From contig AP031352.1 in the NCBI GenBank assembly GCA_037833965.1, forward strand, positions 5,312,501 to 5,376,500: a stretch of 64,000 nt of DNA, given 5' to 3'. Of this stretch, positions 37,001-49,379 are shown one piece after another. Each line of letters begins with the position of its first letter. Positions within the stretch are counted from its first letter, which is position 1. A model generated the notes under the pieces. That model ran no database searches. It saw nothing but the letters and a program-made list of their open reading frames with translations, and had not been told where the DNA came from. Source of the DNA: Marchantia polymorpha subsp. ruderalis. Lineage: Eukaryota > Streptophyta > Marchantiopsida > Marchantiales > Marchantiaceae. A program made the translations under genes and the position numbers.

Positions 37001-40000
37001 AATAATACTTTATTTGCTTCCGTTGTCAGTCTTGTCATCGAACAGAGCTCTATTTTGCATCTACGTTCGCATTTCATACACAAATGTTACTTACGCATAG
37101 GTTCTCATATTCGGCTGAACTCGTTTGTGATCTTCGATCATCTCCCCAAGAAGATCGATGACCTCTTGGCACCTACAGAGAACATTATCCGCTCCATTGA
37201 CTCAGCAAAGTTCCGGATTGCGGTCAGCGGCAAGCAATTCCCCAAAGCATTTCTCTTTCAAGGCACAAGCATTCCAAAAATAGGAGGCCATAAGGTGTTC
37301 CAAACCCATATCTGATGTCCGCCTACTTGCTTGAAACAAACAAATTTTACTGACCTGTCTCCGTAGTTGTGTCGAATGTGACTCTGGAACAGCCAGTTAT
37401 ACGACTCTGTGTCCGGCTTCACAATATCTGATCGTCCAAAAAATAAAATAGGCATGAATTAGATGCAATGCTTACCCCATTATCGGCCTTGGGTACACAA
37501 GATATAAATACAATATAACGGTAATAAACTCCAACCAAATTCCCCATCATGACAGGACGAATTCTACGCAGTTACAAGCAAGGCAGCACCGTACACAAAC
37601 GAATTGAGCTAGTACTAGAAATTTAGAGCGAGTGGTAGGATTTCCGCGTTACAGTACCCCCAGACACTGGCAAGCTAAGTGATTCCTTACCAAGGCATAG
37701 GTAGAACTGAGAAGCAAGCTACAGCCTAAGTCAGGTTGGTACGAATTTTCCAGAATGACTGACCTTCTCCATAAAGCATTTCCTCGAATGTAGACGCTGC
37801 AACATCAGGGACGTTCGCATTCGCCTACAAAAAAGAGTCGTTCACGTTAACGCCTCCTTCGTGCAACAACGTCTCTCAGCACCGCCCAAACTTTCGAACT
37901 ATGTATGGAAAAGACAATGAACGGAGCTAAAAAACTCGCTGACCCTTTACGGTAGTCGAGATGAGACGGTGCCTAATTAGTTCTTCTGATTAGGCGTATG
38001 ATTTGACGGTAAAATGGTACTTACTTTCCAACCTAGAGTGAGCCCCCTGTGACATCGGGACTCTTCCTACCCCAGAGTCTGTTAAGGCTAGAATTTAAGA
38101 ATTCTAGACATCGATCTCCCTAGTAGCTCGTTCAAGTATGATGTCTAAACAAATCCTCTTGGAGTGCGTTCAATTTCATCGAAAAAAATCGACCTACAGG
38201 CATATTTTTTTCGATCCAAACCTTCGTACAGAATGGCAGCCAAGCTACTATTGACCATTTTCGTGACCATAACAAAATCGGAGCACTGTGAGGAAGACCA
38301 ACTCCTGAGATGTGAAGGTGGATATACAACTCACCTGACACATGAGGAGACAGTTATAATGAAATGTAGTGGGTTGAAACCCGGCGTACTCCAAAGCTCG
38401 CATGATGTTGATGGCATTTCCATGATCTCCAACCTTGGCATTCTCTTCAATCAAAAGATTGTAGAGAGGAACAGTTCCTTTCATACCTCCGTCGGCACCT
38501 TTCAAGAATATCTCATTGGCTTCAGCCAAGAGTCCGGCCTTGTGCAGTTCCTCTGTTACAAAGAAATTCGGAAGTCAGCAAAGATGGAAAGACACAGATA
38601 AAATACATGATGAGCCGCAAGGGCTTAGCCTGTAAAGGAGGTTAAGCCCTTGTAGAGGACCGAAGAGACGCAAATCTAGGTGTTACGTCTCACAGGTGCC
38701 GACGAAATAAACTGGATAGCAAAAAAAAGAACAATTACAAAAAAGTCTATTAATGTTCTATAAGAGACGTTAGCTGTAAGAGAAGGAAAAACAAACCGTG
38801 GGATGAGTACGAAGAGAAAAGATGTAGTAAAACGGTCAAATACATGAAAAAGACTTTCTGTCGAATTGACTGTGGTGCTAACTAATGTGCAGTACAGAGG
38901 ATCCCGTCGGGCAGAACAAATTCTCCAGAGACCATAACCAATATATAACGGAGAGCGTCACAATATGGGAATAAACACATAGCATGTTTGACCAGGATCG
39001 AGATGGAGACCAATGGATGTTATAATGAGAAAATAAATCCTTCTCTTTTCGCGACTAGTGGTGAGTTTACCCCCATTGAATAAGCAACGATCGAGGAATG
39101 ACGAAGCATAGACAATTGATTTCAGATTGCTGGTGTTCATGGCGTTACATTTTCTTGAACACAGAAATATGAAACAAGCACAACAAAGTGTTCAGACTTG
39201 GTCAACACAAAGCCGGCAGACTGAGATTCCAAAGATTGAGACTTACCCACAAGCACCAGCCAAGCAACACGGGGATCTAGGTTGAGCTTTTCCATAGCGC
39301 CAAGAATCTCCGTCCCTCTCAGAGCCTGACCCTGAGATCCAAACAACCTAGCCATTGCAACAAATGTTTCCGGTAAAGGTTTCTCCCCGGCACCAACTTC
39401 CCTCCGAAGCGCTTGTACCTGCACCCATTAAGATGTTTATCAGGCTACATCCGAGCAATCTTTCATCAGAGATGGAAAAGTGCAGGGGAGACGCCAGGAG
39501 TTTAAGAGCTTCGTGAAGAGGGCTTAAGAATCGACGCTCACGATCAAGGTAAAGACCAGTCTCCACGTCTCGTACACCAGACGACGGGCAAATGAACACT
39601 CATGACGACGGGAAAGCCCTGTATGCTCACTTCCTAACCTCTTCAATTCTGAATTCATGTGTCCGAGTGAAACAATGTGCCTTCACGTACTGGTGAAAAA
39701 AAGCCATAGGAAGAGACTGTAACAAAATATACGGTTTTCGACACGAATCTAACAAGGTGTGATCCCCAGTGCAGTGTCTTCCAGGAAACCCTAAAGATGC
39801 CGGTAAGGAAATATTCCACAGACGAGTTTCATTCAAACCACGTATGTCTACAAGCCCAACTTGCGCAATAAAAATAGTTTTCGATACTGCACTAGCTGCA
39901 ATTCAAATGCTAACATAGAAGAGAAGCATTTCATTCGAAATCGACCCGAGGACTTGTGCACAAGATAAAATGTGCGCGAGTCTATCCCTAGTTCGTCATG

Positions 40001-41037
40001 TCTTGTAAGTAATGGAAAATCAGAACGCTTGCATCAAAGAAAGTTGAAAGAGAAGTTACAGGTATCGGAGTTTCACATACCGCTCCTTCAGAGTCCTTGG
40101 CGCGCGTGTACGCTACAATGAGGCCATGGTATGCATGAGGACCAGCCCTTATTCCGGCTATCTCCAGCTCTGCGAGCGCTTCCTCGACCCCATCTACGTC
40201 ACCACTCCGTGCCCTTTCCATTATTGACTCCAAAAACATCAACCGCAGATCACTTTCTTGTCCCACGGCAAGCCTCTCTCTGGTGAAGAGGTCCAAAACC
40301 TGTGTCCTACCTCCCTGCGTAAAAAGTTCATGATTACCCTTCCTACTCTCGTCTACAGCATCTTCCTCTTCGCCTTCGTCTTCTGATTCTAGATTACTAT
40401 CATAATTTTCATCTTCATGCGAAGTACTACTACTGCTCAAGTGATCAGCTTCTAAATCGCTCTCACCTTCGTCGCTAAAATACTCCTCACTCGTGTGGGC
40501 GGATTCTAAATTCTCTACGTTGTCCTCATTTTCATCTCTCACACTCTTCTTCCTCCCCCTCCGCTCAGAAGAGTTGCTTCCAGTGACACCATTCTGCAAG
40601 CCTTTCAGCTTGGACGAACCCTTCGCTTTCCTCTTCCTGGCGTCGGAATCCTCAGTCTGTGTTATACCATCGTCCTCGAAGTCTGGTAGTGCCAATCCAT
40701 TTGAAGGAGAATTTCGAATTTCCGAATCTTCCAAACCCCCAATTTTCCCTTTTCTACCACTCGGCAACTTTCTACTTTCAGCCTCAGAAATCTGACTCTG
40801 CGCCACATAATAGAAGCACATCGAGCTGCCGTAATTCATCCGAGTGTTCCATCTCGGTTTCCTGGGACTACAAACCAAATCACTGCGCCCCAATCTCCGA
40901 GGCAACCATAAACTGCTACCACCGACCTTCAAAGACGAACCACTTCGCCTAGCAAGCTGCACAGCCCCTCTACGCGAGGAGCAGCACGGCGACACGCCCG
41001 CCAGCGGACGGACGGCCTGAGCTGAGGCACAAGCCAT
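34023..41037 (-). CDS. PTAC3: pTAC3/PAP1, plastid-encoded RNA polymerase-associated SAP-domain protein (13 exons)
   Basis: Exons in transcript order: 40081-41037, 39247-39418, 38335-38552, 37764-37824, 37355-37427, 37095-37172, 36632-36789, 36362-36530, 35732-36191, 35194-35520, 34773-34991, 34427-34560, 34023-34194. All are in phase, giving 1,065 residues. The N-terminus (MACASAQAVRPL, rich in Ser, Arg and Ala, no acids) looks like a chloroplast transit peptide. An acidic Ser-rich linker follows (about 160-230), then PPR-like helices to about 630. The SAP domain is at about 728-763 (ASKMLVSELKEELDAQGLP), followed by INRARGRPLWVPP. A second acidic block (about 820-860) precedes NEKYLDPAELY and a C-terminal helical region. 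In Arabidopsis (At3g04260, about 913 residues) the protein belongs to the plastid transcription complex and is needed for plastid gene expression and greening. This copy is about 150 residues longer, apparently in the N-terminal linker. Confidence 0.88.
35047..35087. repeat. Imperfect 17-bp hairpin in a PTAC3 intron
   Basis: Arms 35,047-35,063 and 35,071-35,087 pair at 15 of 17 positions around a 7-base A-rich loop. The hairpin lies in the 202-nt intron between exons 10 and 11. Confidence 0.8.
38618..38652. repeat. 10-bp inverted repeat in a PTAC3 intron
   Basis: CAAGGGCTTA at 38,618-38,627 and its exact reverse complement at 38,643-38,652, separated by 15 bases. It lies in the 694-nt intron between exons 2 and 3. 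Confidence 0.75.
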
Positions 41038-41480
41038 CACGAATCCAATTTCTTCCTGAATTCAACAATCTGCAATTCTACCGACGTATTCTTGCCTCTC
41101 ATGGAACCCACCGACTCGCAATCCTCCATGCGCTCGCTCCAAGCTCAGGCTCTTCGTCGTGACCCGCGCTCTTCGGTGCCGCCATAGCTCGAGCTCCGCT
41201 GCCCGGGACCAAACAGACCACTGTGACGCTCTGCTCCGTCGCTGGAGAGAGAGACACCGAGAAAGGGTTTTGCTTGACATCTGGGTAGGGTTTTACCGTC
41301 GCTTTCCGGTCACTCCCTTCCGGTCCCGTACCTCTTATCCGCAGTTGTCAATTATGATTCCCAGGCCAACTGGACCACCTTATGCTGTTTGGCTCTTTCC
41401 CCCCGATCCTCAAACTCCGGAGCAACATTTAATGCTATGCATCTCAGCCGTCCAAGACCTTCTCACAAATGGGCATTAGA
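41038..41480 (-). promoter_or_regulatory. GC-rich leader/promoter of PTAC3
   Basis: The sequence just upstream of the PTAC3 ATG (41,037) is GC-rich to about 41,350 and then turns sharply AT-rich. A minus-strand frame at 41,062-41,280 stops about 22 nt before the main ATG and would be an upstream ORF if the transcript starts beyond it. No clear TATA box was seen. Confidence 0.4.
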
Positions 41481-44399
41481 AAGATATGGCTTGCAATCGG
41501 CTACATATCTAACAACCTATATAATAAGTTACATTAGATTCTATAACGTTCAAAGTAGTATAGCCCACAAATCTTCACATAATCTTGGATTACCGTTTAC
41601 TCATGTGACTATAGTTCTTCTCATGCGTATTTGGAATTAAATCTCGAGAATGGAGTTTTAAATTTTCTTAATATTATATGTTTATTAATGTATGTCTTTA
41701 TAAACTTAGACAAGGACAAATGTGTTATTTGGATAATTCTTATACGGAAATTTATGTATGTGCATCTTATAATACCCTCATGCATCACCGCTCTCGTGCT
41801 ATACATGGAGAAAGTGTAAATTGGAGTGTGATGATTGGAGATGTAAGCAACTCGAAACTTGTGACCGTAGTCAATTCACACTGTCGGGTGACTGGTGGAA
41901 ACTTGTGAGAAAGGAACTGGATAATATTAAGGTCCACAGTCAGTCAATCAGGGAGCTACATGCATGTGTGGCCGCTGGTACCACTTCCAAAGCACGATTT
42001 TGGATTCCACCCTAGGCTAACGTTGCATCTTTTCACAAAAGCTTTCAACTTTGAATTATTGCTATGCATTCAACAAAGTCGAGTGACTCACCATTGAGTT
42101 AGTAAGAAACATAGATGTTTGTGCACTTACTCTTGCGTTCTCGAGATTCAAATTGATTATGATATCTACTCCCAAAATACTTAGTGTTCCCGCGCTTTTC
42201 ACTTTAGTGTCAAACAAATTCAATTAATTTCATGATATTATTTTTTTATAATTTATATCTACCTAAAGAGTTTTATTCTAACTCAATTTATTGGGATGTA
42301 TAAATAAAGTTAATTACAATTATTTCATCTTAATATAAATTCAGTTATTGTATTTTACATTTATTTTTAAATAATCTTGTCAAAATTCATTTATCTCTTA
42401 ATGATTGTTACATTATATATATAAAATTTTGAAAATATACTTAGAATATATCCTATTATGAATAATATGGACATTATTATCTTACATGCTATAATGAAAT
42501 CTTTTACATCATATTTTAATTATTTAATTAAAAAAATATTTTAAATACAATTTATCTCTAAATTTATATCCAATAAATTATCTTACATATATAAGTATAT
42601 GTTTATTCATATTTCAGTAAATAATTTATATATTATTTATTTTCCGGAGGACCGAGGTATATCCAAAAATGTAATGGGTGACAGATCAGTCATAAGTACT
42701 CCGAGGGATACACTGAACAAACCTCATTTTTGGTAAAAAACCTAAAAAAGTAATAGGAATTTTTCTCATATTTTAAAAATTTTCTTCATGTATCATTTTG
42801 TTATGATTATGTTCCAAATAGTTAATTTTGTTATGGTTCAAATATCAATTAATTTTATTTTTTATTGATGATAGTTGATCTTAAATTTTTTCATTATGTC
42901 ATTTTCACTTGTTGTAAAAATTACAACAAATAAACACCAATCACATTACTTTGTGTCTATTAACTCCTCATATATGTGGCTCAATTAGAAGTGTATTCCT
43001 TGAAATGAAAAAATTTCTTAAATGTTATAGCACTTTTTTACATCGTAATTTACAATATATAATTTTGATTTTGTTGTCAAAAAATAAATCCAATTTAAAA
43101 TGTTGTCATTTCATATTTCACCTAGATAAATCAAATTTCAAAAATTACATGCAAAGAAGTAATCAAATATATCGATGATTTATAGTTTACAATAAGTGGA
43201 TCAAGTAAGAATTTTTATAATGATAAATTTTTATATCGAACAGTGATACTCCATGCTTTCATACATTAATTAATATTATTACATTCTAGTCTACATCTTA
43301 CAATCGTTTCATAATTAAAATTAAAAAAATTTGAAACAATCAATAAGTATTGGCTTGTTTTTATATGAACTATTTCACCTAGAAATAAATAAATTTCATC
43401 TTGAAAATTTTTTTAATTTGAAGTAGAAATTGTATAGACAATCAATCAATTTACAATTTAAACCATTAGTTTTGTAGTTATTATCATCTTTTAGCATTCA
43501 TACAGAGTCAATACACTCTTAAAAAAAACAAAGACACTACTTATAAACAAAAGATATTTTCCTGATCACTCTTCAAGAAACAATAATAATTTTTTTCTAA
43601 TAAAACATTCAATTTACTATCTAATCTACACTAATATAGTTAAGTTACATTTGCGCATACCGTGATTCATGGTCCACTTGTTGTTCCATGAAAATTCATT
43701 GAACTTTAACAACAACTCCAAAAAATAGATACAACTCAAATCTACTTACTCAAGAGAACAAGAGATAAAAATGTGATAGAAAAGAATTCATTTGGTTGAT
43801 TTATGTTGACGAATAACATTTTTAGAGATTCAAGTCATAATCTATGTCTACCTAATAGTTATTCTTTGTAAAAAACTAAAGTATCAATTATTATTATCTT
43901 TAAAACAATAATCTCACACATTGCTAATAATTCAAAGAAAACTTTATTAATTATTATGATTTACCATGATATATATATATATGAAATATAGTTGTGTTGA
44001 AAATACCTATTTAAAGTAATTTGCTTAAATTATTTATATTTGAGAGCAACCAAAATAGCTATGATTAAAAAACTAAAATATTTATTACTATTTTTCTTTT
44101 GTGAAAACAACCGTTCCACATAAACCATTTCAAAATTGTGAAACAACTTTGCGAACACTACACGGTATAATAATATTTTTTGAACCTATCAAAATGCACT
44201 CTTATTGGAAAAAAATTTCCCTTTATATCTAAAACTTGAATTGAGCAATTTGAATAAATTGCTTGCATCACATATAAGTCTAATAAAAAAATATGAAGTT
44301 TACTAAAGTGAACTAAACTAAAATTATTAAGTAAAATTAGCTTATCTATTTTTAATGAGATTGGCTTGAACGTTTTATCATGAGTTTTGTTTGTGATTA
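41481..44399. other. AT-rich block, left flank of the retrotransposon
   Basis: Very AT-rich DNA with no open frame of interest. It lies on the 3' side of the minus-strand gypsy pol remains, so a decayed 3' LTR is expected here. I found no LTR ends or target-site duplication by eye. Confidence 0.4.
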
Positions 44400-44619
44400 C
44401 TTGTTCTCGTTCCAAACGTACAACTAATTACATCCATGTTTGTTCTTTACTTTCAAGTGTATAATATTTTATCTTAAACTTTAGTCAACAAACATACTTT
44501 ACTCCATGCTCACCCTTAATGAAAAATCTTAGATTCAATTAGAAATAACAAGTGTTTTTTAAATACCAAAAAGTAAAAGATCCGAACTTTAATTTTTTTG
44601 TAATTTAAATTATAGTCAT

Positions 44620-45880
44620 ACATAGAAACGAATAAATCTACATCCTAATCTTTATTGTGCATCGCAACAATCTTGTCGAGTATATTATCAATCATACTAT
44701 TAGTTCATTCAGTGAGCCTATTTGCCTTAGGATGATATGTAATAATCTTGCAATGTTAGAACCAATACATGGTGGTCATCTACTCCGCTCTTTGATTCAA
44801 AAAATGATTTATTCTGTCATTCAAAAATTTCAAATATGATCAACATTTTCTTGTATGAAAACTTGGCTTTTGTCTTTGCATCATTTTTTATTGTGGATTT
44901 AATCTTCGCCTATTTAGTGCAATTGTTTATATTTTTTTTTTCTCTTGATAATAGCAATAATATGTCTAATGGAATCAATACTCCATTTTTCAAACGGAAT
45001 CAAGTGTAGAATTGAAGTAAACTAATAAAAGTTAATTTTTATGTCTTTTACAAGCATAATAACCCTTAATAAATTGATGAACATACTTGTGTATTATGTG
45101 CAATCCATACCATACATCCAATATTTTCTTAGTTGTGTTTGTTGAAGCAAAACGTCCACGAGCATACTCCTCATGTAGAGTCATCATTATACTCATACTT
45201 CTTGTTTCTCTAAGCACGATCTCAACTTGTCATCTATTACTTCTTTGTGCAAAACCATGTTTATCAACAAATCATATCAAAAATTTTTATGAATACACTT
45301 GTTAACTCTTGATACATCTTCTTAATTATGATCACATTGTACAAAAAATCAATGATATAACCAAATCATGTGGACTGAAAAAATGCCACTTGAAAAAAAC
45401 TCCATCTAAAAATCTATCATCAATTTTTTTTATTATACTTTAATTTGTTAATCTTAGAAAAATTATCAACGTTAATATGTTGATTATCAAATCTCGTATT
45501 TACCTCATAGTTGAATTTTTGAAGAAGTAACATCTATCTAGATATTCTATTTTGAAAATTAGGCTTATTCATCATGTACTCAAGGGCATTATGATATGTA
45601 TAAAATATCACTTAATACTACATCAAATAATGTTCAAATTTTATTGCAAGAGTAAATGATGTTCCGAACTACTTTATTATTATGAAAGTAGTTCTTCTCA
45701 ACTTTAGCCTACTGATCAAAAGAATATGATGATATTTGTCGTGCTCATCAAACTTGTTCAAAAGAACACCTATGCAAAAGTCCGACACATCTATAAAGAC
45801 ATAAAAGTCCTCGCTCCAATTAAACATCATTAGGATATACATTTAACTATTCGTTGATTCAAATCATTAAAGCTTTGCAT
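44620..45880 (-). pseudogene. Gypsy RNase H and integrase fragment
   Basis: This continues pol beyond the insertion. RNase H landmarks (FIDVSDFCIGVLLNKF) are followed by the H2C2 zinc-binding region; its Cys pair is partly lost (YYACKRHKN). Scattered integrase-core pieces end in a YHPKAN-type box at about 44,680. Stops and frameshifts run throughout. Confidence 0.78.
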
Positions 45881-46389
45881 CTTAGTATGTACCATATTAC
45901 CATCAACATTAATTGGATATTTTAAAAAATGAACTTTTTTGTTAGTAATTGGATTTGGAGAAACAATTGGAAAAATCATTTCACTATATTTTTTTCTTGG
46001 AATCGAACCTATTATTAAAATAATTTTTTTATCATTACCGTAAGGTTGAAAAAAAATTATCAATCTTTTCTTTCATTTCAATAGGAATTTGATTTGAAGT
46101 AACTAATTCAAAATCTTATGTTACAATAAGAATTGCTCCAACATTAAAATTTTTTTTTTTACCATTAGCAAGTACTTGTTATATTTGCATATCATAAATA
46201 TATCAAATTTACAATTTGGACTAAAGAAATTGTGGTATTGAAACAAAGTTAGCATTTGAATTTTGGGAGTGTAGTGCATAGAGCTACATGAAGGTGCTCT
46301 TTGCAATTTATGCGTTCACACTTCAGGAAGACCAAAGAACATCTTTGCGAAGGGGATAATTGTTGGTCTTGATAATTGTTAATTGCTCT

Positions 46390-46777
46390 GGAATTTTGTA
46401 ATGAAAATTTGGTACAAAGATCAGAAGAAGCTGACGTAGGAATGCACATGAGCAACTTTTGGATCATATAGTATATGGTCTGCTATGGAATTTTGTAATG
46501 AAAATTTGGTACAAAGATCAGAAGAAGCTGGTGCAGGAATGCACATGAACAACTTTTGTATCATACAGTATATGGTCTCCTATGGAATTTTATAATGAAA
46601 ATTTGGTACAAAGATCAGAAGAAGTTGGTGCAGGAATGCACATGAACAACTTTTGTATCATACAGTATATGGTCTACTATGGAATTTTATAATGAAAATT
46701 TGGTACAAAGATCAGAAGAAGCTGGTGCAGGAATGCACATGAACAACTTTTGGATCATACAGTATATGGTCTGCTAG
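46390..46777. repeat. Tandem repeat type A, 4 copies of 97 bp
   Basis: Copies start at 46,390, 46,487, 46,584 and 46,681, each opening with GGAATTTT(G/A)TAATGAAAAT and containing GGTACAAAGATCAGAAGAAG. Copies differ at a few positions. The array passes directly into type B. Confidence 0.92.
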
Positions 46778-47357
46778 GGAATTTTATAATGAGAATATAG
46801 AATCAATGTATGGACGCATGAAGGATTTTTTTCATGGTTGACACAAAAATACACATGAGCAACGTTTGGATCATACGATATATGGTCTGCTAGGGAATTT
46901 TGTAATAAGAATATAGAATCAATGTATGGACGCATGAATGATTTTTTTCAGGATTGACGCAAGAATGCACATGAGCAACGTTTGGATCATTCGATATATG
47001 GTCTGCTAGGGAATTTTGTAATAAGAATATAGAATCAATATATGGACACATGAATGATTTTTTTCAGGATTGACGCAAGAATGCACATGAGCAACGTTTG
47101 GATCATTCGATATATGGTCTGCTAGGGAATTTTGTAATAAGAATATAGAATCAATATATGGACACATGAATGATTTTTTTCATGATTGACGCAAGAATGC
47201 ACATGAGCAACGTTTGGATCATTCGATATATGGTCTGCTAGGGAATTTTGTAATAAGAATATAGAATCAATGTATGGACACATGAATGATTTTTTTCATG
47301 ATTGACGCAAGAATGCACATGAGCAACGTTTGGATCATTCGATATATGATCTGTTAG
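46778..47357. repeat. Tandem repeat type B, 5 copies of 116 bp
   Basis: Copies start at 46,778, 46,894, 47,010, 47,126 and 47,242. They share both ends with type A (GGAATTTT... and GCACATGAGCAAC...TATATGGTCTGCTA). The middle is replaced by a longer segment containing ATAGAATCAATGTATGGAC and a T-run. A partial type-A-like copy follows from 47,358 to about 47,400. Confidence 0.92.
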
Positions 47358-47399
47358 GGAATTTTGTAATGAGAATTGGGTACAAAGATTAGAAGAAAC

Positions 47400-48832
47400 T
47401 ACTTGGCTTTATTTCAAATAAGAGGAAAGATCAATGTGTGATTGATGTGATCACCAAAACAATATCTATACTCAATGTCCTTAATACTTGGTCTCATGGC
47501 TATGCAGGCCCCGCATTATTGGGCTCTACATCAAAGCCAAATAGAAGGCATTTTGTAAATTGGAATCAAAAGTATACATGAGTGCTTCTATCTATTTCTA
47601 CAAACATCAAGTACACCTCAATCTCTTTGGTTATATATATTACATATATTGGTAGCATTTGTATATCTAATTAACATTGCTTGTTTCATGTGTGTCTAGG
47701 TTCTTATTCTACAAAGGAAAGTGTATTCTAAAATCAATATTTGCATTTGGTAAAGCGTATGACCAATGTTTGGGCATACGTTTTGGTGGAATACGAGGTG
47801 AAATTAAAGAGCTCTTTGATAAAGGCCCTTCATGACAAATATAAGACTTAAATGAGTATCTAGTCCGTTCATGAGAAGTTGCACATATTGAGGTTAAAGA
47901 TGATCATCATGACACATTCAACCCTACAGATTTTACTTAAAATTGTCATTTCAATGTCATTGATGCAATTTGCGTGGCCATGCAACTCTATGAAGCTAAC
48001 TAGCCGTACCCGTTCTTTGTTTTATCTGATACAGACAGCCTTTTAGAAAAAACAACAAAGATTACTGATTTGAACGAGGAAGAAAAGACCAAGCTTGCTC
48101 TCCATACTCAATGGCTAAAGTACTTTTTTGATAAAAATTCATGTATGATCAAAGTGATAGAGCTAGAGTTCCGACATTGCATTAGACGTATCAAGTAGTC
48201 TCACAAAGCATGGATCAGTGGTAGAATACTTTCTATTGCACACATGTGGCGTACATCCATGCTAGAAAAGCCCAACTCATCATTCAGGAAATTGAATTGG
48301 CTTGAAAAGTTAGTATGCAATAAACGTCGTAAGCCATAGAGAGTACTTGAAACAGGAAAAAGATTTAGAGCTCCAATCGCAAATTTAAGAAAGGTAGAAG
48401 AGTATACTTTGCAACTCATATTGCGAGAAGAAAGTCAAAAGTTCAAAAAAACCTCAAAATCTAATCAAGCAATTACTCCAAGTAAGTGCAAATAGAGACA
48501 AACGCAAACGGTAAAAAGCTACGATCCTATGAGAGACGATCAATTTGACTCTTCCTCCCTAACTTGTCTGCTTGTGATGAATGAATGTTGTTTCAATATC
48601 CCAGTGAAATGAAATCATTTTGTCCAATTCCACATTTAAATGTCACCGTGCGAAGATTATCATCTAGAAATCATATACACCCCTTTTGTTAATACACGCA
48701 TCTCTGACACTATATGAATTGAATCCTGTTGAAAAGAATTTAGTTTATCCTAACGGTAAGACTTGTATTATAATTGCTCTTATTGCATGATAGAATAGAT
48801 ACAACAACAAAAGTCTGGATACTCAAGACTAA
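47400..48832 (+). pseudogene. Broken unrecognised open frames inside the insertion
   Basis: Plus-strand stretches with protein-like composition occur in different frames and are interrupted by stops, for example FFVLSDTDSLLEKTTKITDL and KTKLALHTQWLKYFFDKNSC near 48,010-48,150. A minus-strand frame at 48,201-48,419 overlaps. No transposase signature was recognised. Confidence 0.35.
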
Positions 48833-49379
48833 CAATTATCCCGCTCGCAAAGATGTTCTTCGGTCTTCCTGAAGTGTGAACGCATAAATTGCAGAGAGCA
48901 CCTTCATATAGCTCTGCGCACTACACTCTCAAAACTCAAATGCTAACTTTGTTTCAATACCACACTTTCTTTAGTCCAAATTGTAAATTTGGTATACTTA
49001 TGATATGCAAATATAACAAGTACTTGCTAATGGTAAAAAAAGTTCTTTAAATGTTGGAGAAATTCTTATTGTACCATAAGATTTTGAATTAGTTACTTCA
49101 AATCAAATTACTCCTGAAATGAAAGAAAAAATTGTTAATTTTTTTTAACCTCACAGTAATGATAAAATAAATATTTTAATAATAGGTTCGATTCCAAGAA
49201 AAAAAATATAGTGAAATGATTTTTCCAATTATTTTTCCAGATTTAATTACTAACAAAAAAGTTCATTTTTTTAAATATCCAATTAATGTTGGTCATAATA
49301 TGGTGCATGCAAGTCAATGAAAGTGACACTCTAGCAAAATGTATAATGACTAGCATGTAACAGCTCCTGAAGCTTAATC

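Larger units (their letters stand above)
45893..49310. mobile_element. Insertion with ~480-bp inverted arms inside the gypsy pol
   Basis: The left arm (about 45,893-46,372) and right arm (about 48,833-49,310) are inverted copies that differ at roughly one base in ten, by eye. The outer parts of the arms read as one protein-like stretch ([20 protein letters not shown], then [17 protein letters not shown]), intact only in the left arm. Between the arms lie a tandem array (46,390-47,400) and about 1.4 kb with broken open frames. Long inverted ends with a repeat-filled middle are seen in foldback and Mutator-like elements. No transposase or clear target duplication was found, so the class is uncertain. 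Confidence 0.6.

Noticed and set aside
40493-40952. Plus-strand frames opposite PTAC3 exon 1
   Set aside because: They are shadows of the acidic/Ser-rich coding sequence on the minus strand.
46390-47400. CRISPR-like array
   Set aside because: Units are contiguous 97- and 116-bp repeats without spacers, in eukaryotic DNA with spliced genes; this is a tandem array.
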